This document shows positions 1 through 9,604 of a DNA stretch of 64,000 bases, piece after piece. The translations under genes and the position numbers were made by a program. The number at the start of each line of letters is the position of its first letter. Position 1 is the stretch's first letter. Under the pieces are notes generated by a model. The model ran no database searches, was not told where the DNA came from, and worked only from the letters and a program-made list of their open reading frames with translations. Origin of the DNA: Crocinitomicaceae bacterium (GTDB taxonomy: Bacteria; Bacteroidota; Bacteroidia; Flavobacteriales_D; Crocinitomicaceae); assembly GCA_021740745.1 (NCBI GenBank), contig JAIOZF010000002.1, positions 19,354 to 83,353 of the forward strand, in the 5' to 3' direction.

Positions 1-147
1 TTTATTCAAAGAATATGCGTTTCTTTCCATTTCTGGTAATACTCGATGCAACATAAAAACAACTCCTTTTCCAGCAAAAAACGGAGCAGAAAAGACACCT
101 TTTGTTTTGACAAAAAAACCAAGAAATTTTCGTTCGAGCCAGTTCAT
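1..147 (-). CDS. Polysaccharide deacetylase-like protein, N-terminal fragment (continues off the left edge)
   Basis: Minus-strand translation from the ATG at 147 gives MNWLERKFLGFFVKTKGVFSAPFFAGKGVVFMLHRVLPEMERNAYSLNK; 'FMLHRVLPE' resembles the start of NodB-type deacetylases. Confidence 0.55.
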   Translation of the reverse strand, partial: MNWLERKFLGFFVKTKGVFSAPFFAGKGVVFMLHRVLPEMERNAYSLNK

Positions 148-150
148 ATA

Positions 151-1089
151 TTAAAAGGTATCATTATCAGCCCCAGTAAACTTTAATTTTTCCAATGGGA
201 TAGTATTTGTGAAATTAATTCCTCCAACGGGATAGTTAACTTCCATTGGAACGCCATATTTTTTAAATAGGCGTTCACCCCAAGTATTTGAACTTGCATG
301 GAATCTCAAATGGGGTAATCCCATTTTGAATGCAAGTTTCTTTAAGGCCTGAATCGTCTTTTTAAAGTCAGCTTTATTACAATTTTCAATGTCTCCAATA
401 AATAAAAAGGTATCGTCAAATTTCACCCATACGTTGACTCCATTTAATTGAATCAAATAATTTTCGCTGTATGTTTTATAATCAAAAAATGTAGATGAAT
501 GATTCACTACCGCATTTTCCTGCAATAAACAAGAACTTTTAAAGGATTTTCCTTTTGCTAGTTTTTTCAATTGAAATCTACACCACCTATTATGAATTGA
601 TTGCGGTAAGCGAAAAGTGTTTTTTAATCTTATCCAAGGAATGCATTTCACTCGAATTAAATAAGGAGTTATATCATCAAAATGTGTCCAACCTAATCTT
701 TTAATAAAACCTGGAAATGAATTTTCATTTGGAAAACCAAAAACTAAGTGGAACCCATTTTCTTGACAATAGTTATAGGTTTTCAAGGCCAACTGTGTGA
801 ATAATCCTTTTCCAGTGTGCTCACTATGCGTCATTGTGTCTCCAGATTGAGCGGCTAAAAATAATTTTCCTTGGTATTCAATTTGACAAGTATAAACACC
901 GTAAAATGCTGCTGGCGTATTGTTCTGATCGTATGCAATAAAACCAACATATTTATCACCGAATTCTTTTGTATTCTGTTTCTGTTTGAACTCTAAAATA
1001 TTCAGTTCTTTGTTAAATGCATCCTTGTAAATTAATAAAAGGTCAGTAACATTTCTTTCTGAAACTCTTTCAAACCTATATTCATTCAT
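151..1089 (-). CDS. GNAT-like acetyltransferase in a glycan operon
   Basis: 312 aa ORF; 'AAQSGDTMTHSEHTGKGLFTQLALKTYNYCQENGFHLVFGFPNENSFPGFIKRLGW' resembles the GNAT acyl-CoA binding region. Confidence 0.65.
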   Translation of the reverse strand: MNEYRFERVSERNVTDLLLIYKDAFNKELNILEFKQKQNTKEFGDKYVGFIAYDQNNTPAAFYGVYTCQIEYQGKLFLAAQSGDTMTHSEHTGKGLFTQLALKTYNYCQENGFHLVFGFPNENSFPGFIKRLGWTHFDDITPYLIRVKCIPWIRLKNTFRLPQSIHNRWCRFQLKKLAKGKSFKSSCLLQENAVVNHSSTFFDYKTYSENYLIQLNGVNVWVKFDDTFLFIGDIENCNKADFKKTIQALKKLAFKMGLPHLRFHASSNTWGERLFKKYGVPMEVNYPVGGINFTNTIPLEKLKFTGADNDTF

Positions 1090-1897
1090 TTCTAAAAAGT
1101 TTCTTTTTAATAAAGCGGTAAGGAGTCAAAAGGAATTTCCCAATCTTAAAGTCAGGAGTTTCCTTTAACATTTTATATTCGTAATATTTTTTTTCATATG
1201 CTCTAATTAAAGAATTACAATGTTTTTGATAAACGTAATCCTTAATTAAATTTAAGTTTTTATTCGCAACTTCAAAAGTACGAGAAGAGCCAACCACGCG
1301 TATGCGAAAATGTACGTGCTCAATTTTTGAAAATTTCCATGGTGATTGTCCAACGCGCAGCCAAAATTCCCAATCTTCTAAGCCTAATTTACTTAAATAT
1401 TCATCGTAATAACCGACAGAAGTAAATACCTCTTTTCGAATTAAACAGCATACCGCAATTTGATTCCAAAGTAGTTGTCGTTCAATCGAAAAAACTTGTT
1501 GTATTTTTTGTTCAGTTGACTCGCCAAAAAAGTGTAAATTTCCGTAAACGACGCCAATATCCTTATCCGAAGTTGCACGGTGTACACATTCAGAAATAGC
1601 TGTTGTACCAACCAAATCATCAGCATCGAGTGGAACGATAAATTCTGCTGAGCTGAGCTGAATAGCCTTGTTTCGCGCAACACTCGGCCCAGCATTTTCT
1701 TGATTAAGCAAGTGTATTTTCTCGTTGCCTTCAAATTGCTTCAGTTGATCAAGTGAAAATTGATCGGTACTTCCATCGTTAATCAACCAAATATCAAAAT
1801 GGGGATAGGATTGATTAAAGATAGAATCAATTGTTTCGTTTATGGTTGTGCCTGCATTAAAATACGGGATAATGAATGAAACTAAGGGTGAATTCAT
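1082..1897 (-). CDS. Family 2 glycosyltransferase
   Basis: VSFIIPYFNAGTTINETIDSIFNQSYPHFDIWLINDGSTD ... LDADD: GT-A fold motifs. Confidence 0.9.
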   Translation of the reverse strand: MNSPLVSFIIPYFNAGTTINETIDSIFNQSYPHFDIWLINDGSTDQFSLDQLKQFEGNEKIHLLNQENAGPSVARNKAIQLSSAEFIVPLDADDLVGTTAISECVHRATSDKDIGVVYGNLHFFGESTEQKIQQVFSIERQLLWNQIAVCCLIRKEVFTSVGYYDEYLSKLGLEDWEFWLRVGQSPWKFSKIEHVHFRIRVVGSSRTFEVANKNLNLIKDYVYQKHCNSLIRAYEKKYYEYKMLKETPDFKIGKFLLTPYRFIKKKLFRNE

Positions 1898-1903
1898 AAT
1901 TCC

Positions 1904-2887
1904 TTATTTATGAATGAATAAAGCGTTTGATTCTAAATCTAAGTCTTTGAAACCACTGTTGAAAGGGTAACCCGTAACTAAATTATAATGGGATGCGAGC
2001 AAGTCATTATTGGTATCAACTAATTTTTGACCCCAGTTTTTAGAAGTTAATATAGGATAAAAATGCTCATGTACAACTATGTTTAATAAGGTCATATCTT
2101 TGTGAAAATTACTGGAAACCATTAAAATTAGTCGTGCAATTTCGCTTGTTAAGAACAGCATTATTGTATAGCTGCCGCCGCTTACTCCAGCATTATAGAC
2201 CCATTGATACTCAAAGGTTTTTGCTAATTTATAATTACTTTCTTCTAAAAACTTCGCACATTCATCTTTCAACCAACCTGAATCTTTGATGCGATTGGCA
2301 TTGTCGCGCCCAACATAAAGGGCTGTTTCGTTGATAATGAAAGGAAATGGATTTCGGGTAATGTAAACATCATTACTGTCTGTGAAAAATATCTTTTCTA
2401 TCAGTGGTAATTGTTGTAAAAATAGATGATACAAAATCCACCGTTCTTCAAAAATTGAATAATTTCCCATTTCACAATAACGAAATTGAATTTGGGTAGT
2501 TTGGTACTGATCAATAAAGGTTTGTTCTAGTCCATCATGTAAAATAATACCATGACACCCTAAATTTAAGAGTGAATCATACCAAGGCTGAATGTACTTG
2601 AAATCGGCAGTATTACGCGATTTACCAGTTTGTGGATCAGGTTTTAAGGTGAAATAACAGGTGACAATTACTTCTTTGAGCGTTAAATCATTCTCTGTTT
2701 TTTCTACAGTTCTTTTTTTATGGGAATTGAAGTGCACGTGCTGCTCTGAAGTTGTTGCATTTGCCATTTTTGAAAGCAACTTTTTCTTTTGTTTTCTTCG
2801 CTCGAATTTATTGTACATAAAAATTCTAAAGTCTATTATTGAGGACTTTAAAATACGATCTAGTTTATGTTTAATTCGATTAACCAC
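1904..2887 (-). CDS. Uncharacterised protein, possible glycosyltransferase
   Basis: 327 aa; DxD-like 'FFTDSNDVYITRNPF' and position within the glycan operon. Confidence 0.5.
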   Translation of the reverse strand: MVNRIKHKLDRILKSSIIDFRIFMYNKFERRKQKKKLLSKMANATTSEQHVHFNSHKKRTVEKTENDLTLKEVIVTCYFTLKPDPQTGKSRNTADFKYIQPWYDSLLNLGCHGIILHDGLEQTFIDQYQTTQIQFRYCEMGNYSIFEERWILYHLFLQQLPLIEKIFFTDSNDVYITRNPFPFIINETALYVGRDNANRIKDSGWLKDECAKFLEESNYKLAKTFEYQWVYNAGVSGGSYTIMLFLTSEIARLILMVSSNFHKDMTLLNIVVHEHFYPILTSKNWGQKLVDTNNDLLASHYNLVTGYPFNSGFKDLDLESNALFIHK

Positions 2888-2893
2888 CTACCT

Positions 2894-3712
2894 TTAAATT
2901 TTCCAAAATCTCACTTCTAGAGACATTCTTGTTGCATTTTCATTAAAATTATAGCCTCCTCCATGCACTAGGTACGGAGAGAAAAGCATTACTTGATTTT
3001 CTTCCGGGTTGGGTCTAAGTAATTTAGGCATTTCATTTTTTATGGAAATTACGCACGGAACAGTATAACTTGTTCCATTTAATATTGCTCCATCAACAGT
3101 TCGCTCAATTTCTGATTCTTTTAATAAATGACTGCCAGGAACTAATCCCAAAGAACTGTGACTATTGCTGCCACAAATAGGTGCATAAATATTGACGGCG
3201 TCTCTTAATCTATCGAGCCATACATCGCGGTGCGGAGGATTGTTGTCTTGAAAGTTTTGAGGTCGAACAATCCGAAGAAAGAAATTATTCATATCAACGT
3301 GTTTCGCTTTGGTTGTAACATCAATGCCAATAATAGCTGAAATGCGTTTGTTTATCCGTTCAATTTCAATCGGAAATTGACTTACATTCCAACCTGATTG
3401 AATTAATTTTGCAACTGTTAAATGGATTGTATTGTCGACATACAAATGATAGTTTTCGAGTGTGAAATTTTTGTCAATTTCACCACCAGCCTCAATGATT
3501 TTTTCACTAACTAACTTTGTTAAACCTTCTTTGATTAAACTGAAATCTTCATCACTAACAAATTTCTCAATGCTAAATCCTTCATTGTTCCAAGCTGTTT
3601 TTTCAATTAAATTTTCATCTTGCAGCAATAAAACCTCATCGTTACCAACAAGTGTATCACCAATTAATTCCAATTCAATTTCTTTATCGCCCAATTTATA
3701 GTTTACTATCAT
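2894..3712 (-). CDS. Phytanoyl-CoA dioxygenase-like Fe(II)/2-oxoglutarate oxygenase
   Basis: H-x-D ('PPHRDVW') and distal 'LVHGGGYNFNENATRMSLEVRFW' (H...R) motifs. Confidence 0.6.
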   Translation of the reverse strand: MIVNYKLGDKEIELELIGDTLVGNDEVLLLQDENLIEKTAWNNEGFSIEKFVSDEDFSLIKEGLTKLVSEKIIEAGGEIDKNFTLENYHLYVDNTIHLTVAKLIQSGWNVSQFPIEIERINKRISAIIGIDVTTKAKHVDMNNFFLRIVRPQNFQDNNPPHRDVWLDRLRDAVNIYAPICGSNSHSSLGLVPGSHLLKESEIERTVDGAILNGTSYTVPCVISIKNEMPKLLRPNPEENQVMLFSPYLVHGGGYNFNENATRMSLEVRFWKI

Positions 3713-4917
3713 TTCCCCGAATTTAATCTGTTAGCAAGTTGAAGGTATAGCTGTTCCATTACATGAATGTTTTTGGAAATGTTATAATTTTCATTTGTAT
3801 AGTTGAATTGTTCGTCAGCGAGCATTTTTGCTTCGGTTGGATTCGATAAAAGTGAAATACTTTTTTTTACTAATTCACTGACCGAATTAAACATTGGGAA
3901 AAATGAATAAAATTTTCCGGTGTTATTCCCGAAATTCCAAAACAATTGGGGAAGTTTGGCGGTACTAACATCAAAACCGACCCAGCCACCAGGAAGACCA
4001 TGATAACCGTGTAACCAAACTAAGTCCAGTTCCTCTTCAATAGCGGTTTTTAAAATATTTTCTTGATGTCCGCGAAAATGAATTGCTTGTTCCAGCTTTA
4101 ATTGCTGAACATAGCGATAAACACCTTCTTTGATAGGATCTCCACTTCCGAAAATATGAAATTCGGCATCTGGGATTTGTTCTTTTAGTGCGTGAAATGA
4201 ATAAATGAACGGATCCAATGGTTTAGCCGGTGTCAACCTCGTAAAAATACCAATCTTAGGTTTGACGGAAGATTGATAAGATGTTTTGACAAATTCATTT
4301 TCAAATCTTAAATTGAGGTTGTAGTAGGTATGTTTGAAGTTCGAAAATTCAGACAATTCAAAACTAATTTGATCTTCGTGAAAGCCAGAAACGAATTGAA
4401 ATTCTTCATTTTTAGGGAAGGCCTCATACGTATTCTTTACTTGGTATTTTGAGTTTTGAATGTGAATTAGAAGTTTGTGTTTGTTTTCAGAGCTTATGTA
4501 CTTGTAAATCTCCTTGAAATTGTATTCGCCCATGATAGAAATACAATCAAAATTATCGAAAAAACGCTTTATTTTAGTACGTTCATCCTCGTATGGGATA
4601 TTGGCTATTCGTTTGTTTATTTTTTGACGTAAAGTGGGCTCTGTTAGTTGGTTCACATCTTGTAAGAAGTGAATTTTAGTGCCCAATTCCTTGTGTTTTT
4701 CAAAATAATAATCAATAAAACGGTCACTATTATTTAAGGGTAAAACACACAGTATCTCAACCTCAAATTTGCTTTTATCCAATGCACGATCAAGTTCAAA
4801 GGTGAAACGCTGTGTTCCAGCTTGGTAAAATTCAGAAACGACAAAAAGAATTTTAACTTTATTTTTCATCGAAATACTGGCTGATAGCGTTACAAATAAA
4901 TTCAATTTCCTCATCAC
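3709..4917 (-). CDS. Glycosyltransferase (GT4-like)
   Basis: ILFVVSEFYQAGTQRFTFELDRAL...KPKIGIFTRLTPAKPLDPFIYSFHALKEQIPDAEFHIFGSGDP; the likely start is the internal MKNKVKIL. Confidence 0.8.
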   Translation of the reverse strand: MMRKLNLFVTLSASISMKNKVKILFVVSEFYQAGTQRFTFELDRALDKSKFEVEILCVLPLNNSDRFIDYYFEKHKELGTKIHFLQDVNQLTEPTLRQKINKRIANIPYEDERTKIKRFFDNFDCISIMGEYNFKEIYKYISSENKHKLLIHIQNSKYQVKNTYEAFPKNEEFQFVSGFHEDQISFELSEFSNFKHTYYNLNLRFENEFVKTSYQSSVKPKIGIFTRLTPAKPLDPFIYSFHALKEQIPDAEFHIFGSGDPIKEGVYRYVQQLKLEQAIHFRGHQENILKTAIEEELDLVWLHGYHGLPGGWVGFDVSTAKLPQLFWNFGNNTGKFYSFFPMFNSVSELVKKSISLLSNPTEAKMLADEQFNYTNENYNISKNIHVMEQLYLQLANRLNSGK

Positions 4918-5992
4918 TTAACTCATAGAAAAAAGGTAAACGAATGAGTGTGTCTGAAAAGCGGTCACAGTTTTCAAGAATACGTCCGTCATGTTTTGAC
5001 GAATAGAACGGACTTTTATGAAGGCTCAAGTAATGAAAGACAGCCAAAATCCCATTGCTTTTAAGAAAGTCTAAAAGTGCAGTTCTTTCCTCCAAATCAT
5101 CCATGATTAAAGCGAAAAGATGGCCGTTATTTGTTTTTTCTTCACTACACTGAAGAATTTCGAAGTAGTTTTTGTCCGCAAGTGGTTTTAGTTTCTCGTA
5201 AAATTTGTTCCATTGAGAAATGCGTTTCGCTTGAATACTTCCAATGTTTTCTAGTTGCGCAAATAAAAATGCAGCGATAATATCGGATGGTAAAAAAGAT
5301 GAACCGATGTCCATCCAACCATATTTATCAACTTCTCCGCGGTAAAATTGGCTTCTATTTGTTCCTTTTTCACGGATAATTTCTGCCCGTTGGGCGAATT
5401 GCTCATCATTGATCACCAACATACCACCTTCACCAGAAATAATATTTTTTGTTTCATGAAAGGAAAAAGCGGCTAAATGACCAATTCCACCAAGTGGCTT
5501 TCCTTTATAGAAAGAGTCAATTGCCTGTGCTGCGTCCTCAATCACAAAGAGCGAATAATTGTGTGCTAAAGCCATAAGTTCATCCATATCGCAAGCAACA
5601 CCACCGTAATGAACAGGCACAATTGCTTTTGTTTTGGAAGTGATTAACGCTTCAATTTTTGAAACATCGATATTCGGATGGTCCGGTAATGAGTCCGCAA
5701 AAACAATTTTAGCACCTCTTAAAACGAAGGCATTTGCGGTAGAAACAAAGGTATATGAAGGCATGATCACTTCATCTCCTGGCTGAATATCAATAAGTAT
5801 CGCAGCCATTTCCAGCGCGTCTGTGCATGATGTGGTTAGTAAGCACTTATGAAAACCATAGTTCTCTTCAAAAAATTGATGACATTTTTTCGTAAAAAGT
5901 CCATCACCAGAAATTTTCATCGATTGAACTGCTTCTTCAATGTACTTGGTCTCCTTACCAGTTAAAAATGGTTTGTTAAATGGAATTTTCAT
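4859..5992 (-). CDS. wecE: dTDP-4-amino-4,6-dideoxygalactose transaminase (WecE/RffA-like, DegT/DnrJ family)
   Basis: Strong motif match to WecE: LLTTSCTDALEMAAILIDIQPGDEVIMPSYTFVSTANAFVLRGAKIVFAD, FSFHETKNIISGEGG, REKGTNRSQFYRGEVDKYGWMDIGSS. Confidence 0.88.
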   Translation of the reverse strand: MKIPFNKPFLTGKETKYIEEAVQSMKISGDGLFTKKCHQFFEENYGFHKCLLTTSCTDALEMAAILIDIQPGDEVIMPSYTFVSTANAFVLRGAKIVFADSLPDHPNIDVSKIEALITSKTKAIVPVHYGGVACDMDELMALAHNYSLFVIEDAAQAIDSFYKGKPLGGIGHLAAFSFHETKNIISGEGGMLVINDEQFAQRAEIIREKGTNRSQFYRGEVDKYGWMDIGSSFLPSDIIAAFLFAQLENIGSIQAKRISQWNKFYEKLKPLADKNYFEILQCSEEKTNNGHLFALIMDDLEERTALLDFLKSNGILAVFHYLSLHKSPFYSSKHDGRILENCDRFSDTLIRLPFFYELSDEEIEFICNAISQYFDEK

Positions 5993-6624
5993 GATTTTAT
6001 TTTTTTAGCTGGTACACCAGCGTATAAACCACTTTCAGTAAGGTGCTTTATGATGACCGTACCTGCTCCAGTCTTTACATTTTCACAGATGTGAATGTTA
6101 TCCGATACAACAGTTCCAATTCCTAAAACAACATGCTGATTGATTTGGCAAAACCCTGCAATTTGAACTCCTGGGGATAAGATTGTATTAGAAGAAATAT
6201 GTGAGTCATGGGCAATGATAGTACCATTATAAATTAGACAATTATCTCCAATGTGAGTGTGCATATCAATGTTACATCCAGGGTAAATGATTGTACCTTT
6301 TCCAATTCTTGCCGATTTATCGATAAAACAGCTCGAGTGAATTATCGTAGCGAAAGGTATGGTTTTTTCAAATTGAAGAAACAATTCTTGTCTGAAATTT
6401 ATATGGTTATAACCAATTCCAATAATTAGTTCATCAAACATTCCTTGATGAAAGCAATTATTGATTGAATCAATTTTACCTAAAATCTGCAAATTTCCTG
6501 AAAATTGTTCGCTTGATTTAAAGTCGTCAAAACATCCGATAATCTTATATTGGTTATCACTAATCGCATGATGTGCAATTTGTTGAGCCAAATCTCCTGA
6601 GCCAATAATTGCAAGACGTATCAT
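5989..6624 (-). CDS. Sugar O/N-acyltransferase, NeuD/PglD-like (left-handed beta-helix)
   Basis: N-terminal 'LAIIGSGDLAQQIAHHAI' plus hexapeptide repeats and the ending 'GLYAGVPAKKIK'. Confidence 0.85.
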   Translation of the reverse strand: MIRLAIIGSGDLAQQIAHHAISDNQYKIIGCFDDFKSSEQFSGNLQILGKIDSINNCFHQGMFDELIIGIGYNHINFRQELFLQFEKTIPFATIIHSSCFIDKSARIGKGTIIYPGCNIDMHTHIGDNCLIYNGTIIAHDSHISSNTILSPGVQIAGFCQINQHVVLGIGTVVSDNIHICENVKTGAGTVIIKHLTESGLYAGVPAKKIKS

Positions 6625-7316
6625 GTGTTAAGAAATTTTTTTGAATCTGGACCAACATTAAAAAGTAAGTCAAGGATAGTGACATTATGCTTGAATGGAG
6701 AAAACATTTGAGGATATTCCGGATAGTTCGAATAATCCATCCATTCAACATGAATATCTTCTTTTTCGAATGCTTCAGTATTCAGATAGCTTTTTGCTGC
6801 AGGTCCAGAAATGTAGTGAGTTCCATTTAATTTTTTGATAGCTTCAATCAATCGTTCGTTTTTATCACCAATTAATTGAAGGGATTGAGAATCAATTATT
6901 TCTGTGTTTATTTCTAATAAAAAGTTTATTTTTTTTATAAATAACAGATTTATTTCAGATAAATTATCTGTTTCAATTTCAAAGAATAGGTCTCTAAATT
7001 CTTCCGAATAACGTTTAAAAAAGGGTGCTTTTGAATAATTGCCTGCAAGTGTATTCCAATGCTTTTTATTCCAATTATGCTGTGAAACAAAAGTTTCATT
7101 TATTTTTTGGTCTAAATTATTTTGTTTAACAGGGATGGTAAGCCATTCAAGTCCATTCGGTGTTTTTATAAGGTTGCGATTTCTCCAATCATTTTTGGTA
7201 TATTGAACTTCATCATAAATCACAAAAACATCCGACTTTTGAATGATGTCAAAGTAACCTTTCCATGGAATATAATTGGATTGAAGAATAGCGATTTTTT
7301 TCATTCTGAAATCCAC
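6621..7316 (-). CDS. WbqC-like family protein
   Basis: KKIAILQSNYIPWKGYFDIIQKSDVFVIYDEVQYTKNDWRNRNLIKTPNG; the likely start is the internal MKKIAIL. Confidence 0.9.
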   Translation of the reverse strand: MDFRMKKIAILQSNYIPWKGYFDIIQKSDVFVIYDEVQYTKNDWRNRNLIKTPNGLEWLTIPVKQNNLDQKINETFVSQHNWNKKHWNTLAGNYSKAPFFKRYSEEFRDLFFEIETDNLSEINLLFIKKINFLLEINTEIIDSQSLQLIGDKNERLIEAIKKLNGTHYISGPAAKSYLNTEAFEKEDIHVEWMDYSNYPEYPQMFSPFKHNVTILDLLFNVGPDSKKFLNT

Positions 7317-8539
7317 TTTAATGTTGGGCGTACGGCTCCATTTATTTTTCCAAAATAAGCATAATTTCGCTCTTTGTCGGCTACTTCAAAACTGATTGCA
7401 TTCATTGTATTAAAAAGTGGTCGCATTTCAGCAGAATTGAAATAAAGGTTAATGGTGTATACCCCATCATTCAATAAATCCTTTGGAATGATACAACTAC
7501 CTTGACATAAATTAGCTTGATTTTTTTCAAACTTAAACCCAGAACCAAAAACAACTTCTTCGTGTAAATCGATTAAATCAAATGCTAGAAAAACAGATGG
7601 ATCTTCAGAAAAATTCCAAAAGGAAAAATGGATTGAAATTTCATCGGTAATGAATGGATTTGTTGGTTGAACAGAAACAGTTTTTATTTTGATTAATTCA
7701 TTTCCTGGAGCATCAGTTGGGTTTTCAAAAGAAATACTTGGATTTAATTGTTCTGCATTTACTTTCATGTAATGTTCAACAGTTTCATCTGCTGAACCCA
7801 TAAAGGTAATTCCCCCTCGTTCCATTAAAATACCTCTCTTACACAATGATTTTACAGCAACTAAATTGTGACTTACAAAAATTACTGTTCTACCTTGGTT
7901 ACTAACATCTTTCATTTTTCCAAGGCACTTTTTTTGAAATTCAGCATCGCCAACAGCGAGCACTTCGTCCACAATTAAAATTTCTGGTTCCAAGTGCGCT
8001 GCTACAGCAAAAGCCAAACGCACGTACATCCCAGATGAATACCTTTTCACGGGTGTGTCAATGTATTTTTCAACACCAGAAAACGCCACAATTTCATCAA
8101 ATTTTGAGCGGATTTCTGATTTGGTCATACCCAAAATAGCGCCATTTAAGAAAATATTTTCACGACCTGTCAATTCCGGATGAAAACCAGTCCCAACTTC
8201 AAGTAAAGAAGCTATTCTTCCGCGAATTTTGATTGTGCCCTTCGATGGTGCAGTAACTTTCGATAGAATTTTTAAAAGTGTACTTTTTCCAGCACCATTT
8301 CTACCAATAATTCCAAGAACTTCTCCTTGTTTCACATCAAAGTTGATATCCTTTAATGCCCAAACATAATTAGAATTGCCTTTTTCTTCCCGCGCATTTT
8401 CACCAGTAATTTTTTCATACGGATCTTCTTTTCCTCGGATTTTATGCATCCAACGATTTAAATCGTGCGAAATAGTACCAGTGCTCACTTGTCCTAATTG
8501 ATACTGCTTGAAAAGATTTTCTACTTTGATGACTTGCAT
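7301..8539 (-). CDS. ABC transporter ATP-binding protein for polysaccharide/O-antigen export, with C-terminal Wzt-like domain
   Basis: Walker A 'GIIGRNGAGKSTLLK', signature 'YSSGMYVRLAFAVAA', Walker B 'EILIVDEVLAVGD', then a beta-rich C-terminal extension. Confidence 0.93.
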   Translation of the reverse strand: MQVIKVENLFKQYQLGQVSTGTISHDLNRWMHKIRGKEDPYEKITGENAREEKGNSNYVWALKDINFDVKQGEVLGIIGRNGAGKSTLLKILSKVTAPSKGTIKIRGRIASLLEVGTGFHPELTGRENIFLNGAILGMTKSEIRSKFDEIVAFSGVEKYIDTPVKRYSSGMYVRLAFAVAAHLEPEILIVDEVLAVGDAEFQKKCLGKMKDVSNQGRTVIFVSHNLVAVKSLCKRGILMERGGITFMGSADETVEHYMKVNAEQLNPSISFENPTDAPGNELIKIKTVSVQPTNPFITDEISIHFSFWNFSEDPSVFLAFDLIDLHEEVVFGSGFKFEKNQANLCQGSCIIPKDLLNDGVYTINLYFNSAEMRPLFNTMNAISFEVADKERNYAYFGKINGAVRPTLKWISE

Positions 8540-8575
8540 CTATTTGTATAATATAATTTCTACCTAACTAAAACA

Positions 8576-9430
8576 CTAAACAGTGTCCATAAACTTATTT
8601 TCAACCCTATTGAAAAACAAAATACCAATAAAAAGAATGCTAATGCTAAAGATTGTTGAATAAATTAAACCACCTACGTCAAAAGTTCCTATTCCAAAAA
8701 AGGAATAGCGAAAGTTTTCAATAATGGGAGTAATGGGATTATAAGAGAGAAGTTGATGGAGTTTACCACTGGTAAAACTTAAGGGGTAAATGATGGGTGT
8801 TGCGTACATCAACAGTTGAATACCAAAAGTCAATAAAAAACTTAAATCTCGGTATTTTGTGGTAAGGGCAGAGAAAAGAATTCCCATCCCTAATCCCATT
8901 ATTGCCATTAGTAGAATTAATAGCGGGAGTAGAAAAATCGTACTATTTATTTGTATATCAGCATCATTCACTACTACTTGGTAAATTGCTATTAAGACAA
9001 ACAACAGTACTTGAATGCCCAATTTGATTAAGTTAGAAATGACAATTGAAATAGGCGTTGTTAGTCTAGGGAAATAAACTTTTCCGAAGATGGATGCATT
9101 TGCTACAAAGGTATTGGAAGTTTTGCTGAAACAATCAGAAAAATAATTCCAAAGCGTTATTCCGGATAAGTAAAATAAAATTGGGTCAACACCATCAGTT
9201 GAAATCCTAGCAATCTGATTAAAAACAAAATAAAAGATGAAGGTGGTAAATAAAGGTTGAATAAATAACCAAAGTGGTCCAAGAATCGTTTGTTTATAAA
9301 CAGATACAAAGTCTCGTCTAACAAAAAGTAAAATCAAGTCACGATAGCGCCAAATTTCTTTTAAGTTAACATCAAACCATCCACGCTTTGGTTTGATTAT
9401 TTCGGTCCAAGAATCGTTTACATCAACCAT
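8576..9430 (-). CDS. ABC-2 type polysaccharide export permease (Wzm-like)
   Basis: 'LILLFVRRDFVSVYKQTILGPLWLFIQPLFTTFIFYFVFNQIARI', six TM pattern. Confidence 0.92.
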   Translation of the reverse strand: MVDVNDSWTEIIKPKRGWFDVNLKEIWRYRDLILLFVRRDFVSVYKQTILGPLWLFIQPLFTTFIFYFVFNQIARISTDGVDPILFYLSGITLWNYFSDCFSKTSNTFVANASIFGKVYFPRLTTPISIVISNLIKLGIQVLLFVLIAIYQVVVNDADIQINSTIFLLPLLILLMAIMGLGMGILFSALTTKYRDLSFLLTFGIQLLMYATPIIYPLSFTSGKLHQLLSYNPITPIIENFRYSFFGIGTFDVGGLIYSTIFSISILFIGILFFNRVENKFMDTV

Positions 9431-9604
9431 AAATTATTAAATAACTAACGCCGAATTTTAATCTAATCGTTCAAATTTAACATTTTTCTTTTTCTTCTTT
9501 AAAATTTTATTTCCAACAGAAACATATTGAAATGTCTTTTTAAATCATGTTTAGGTTAATGATTTTAAAGAATTGTTAGAACATACAGAAAAATATTTCT
9601 TTTT

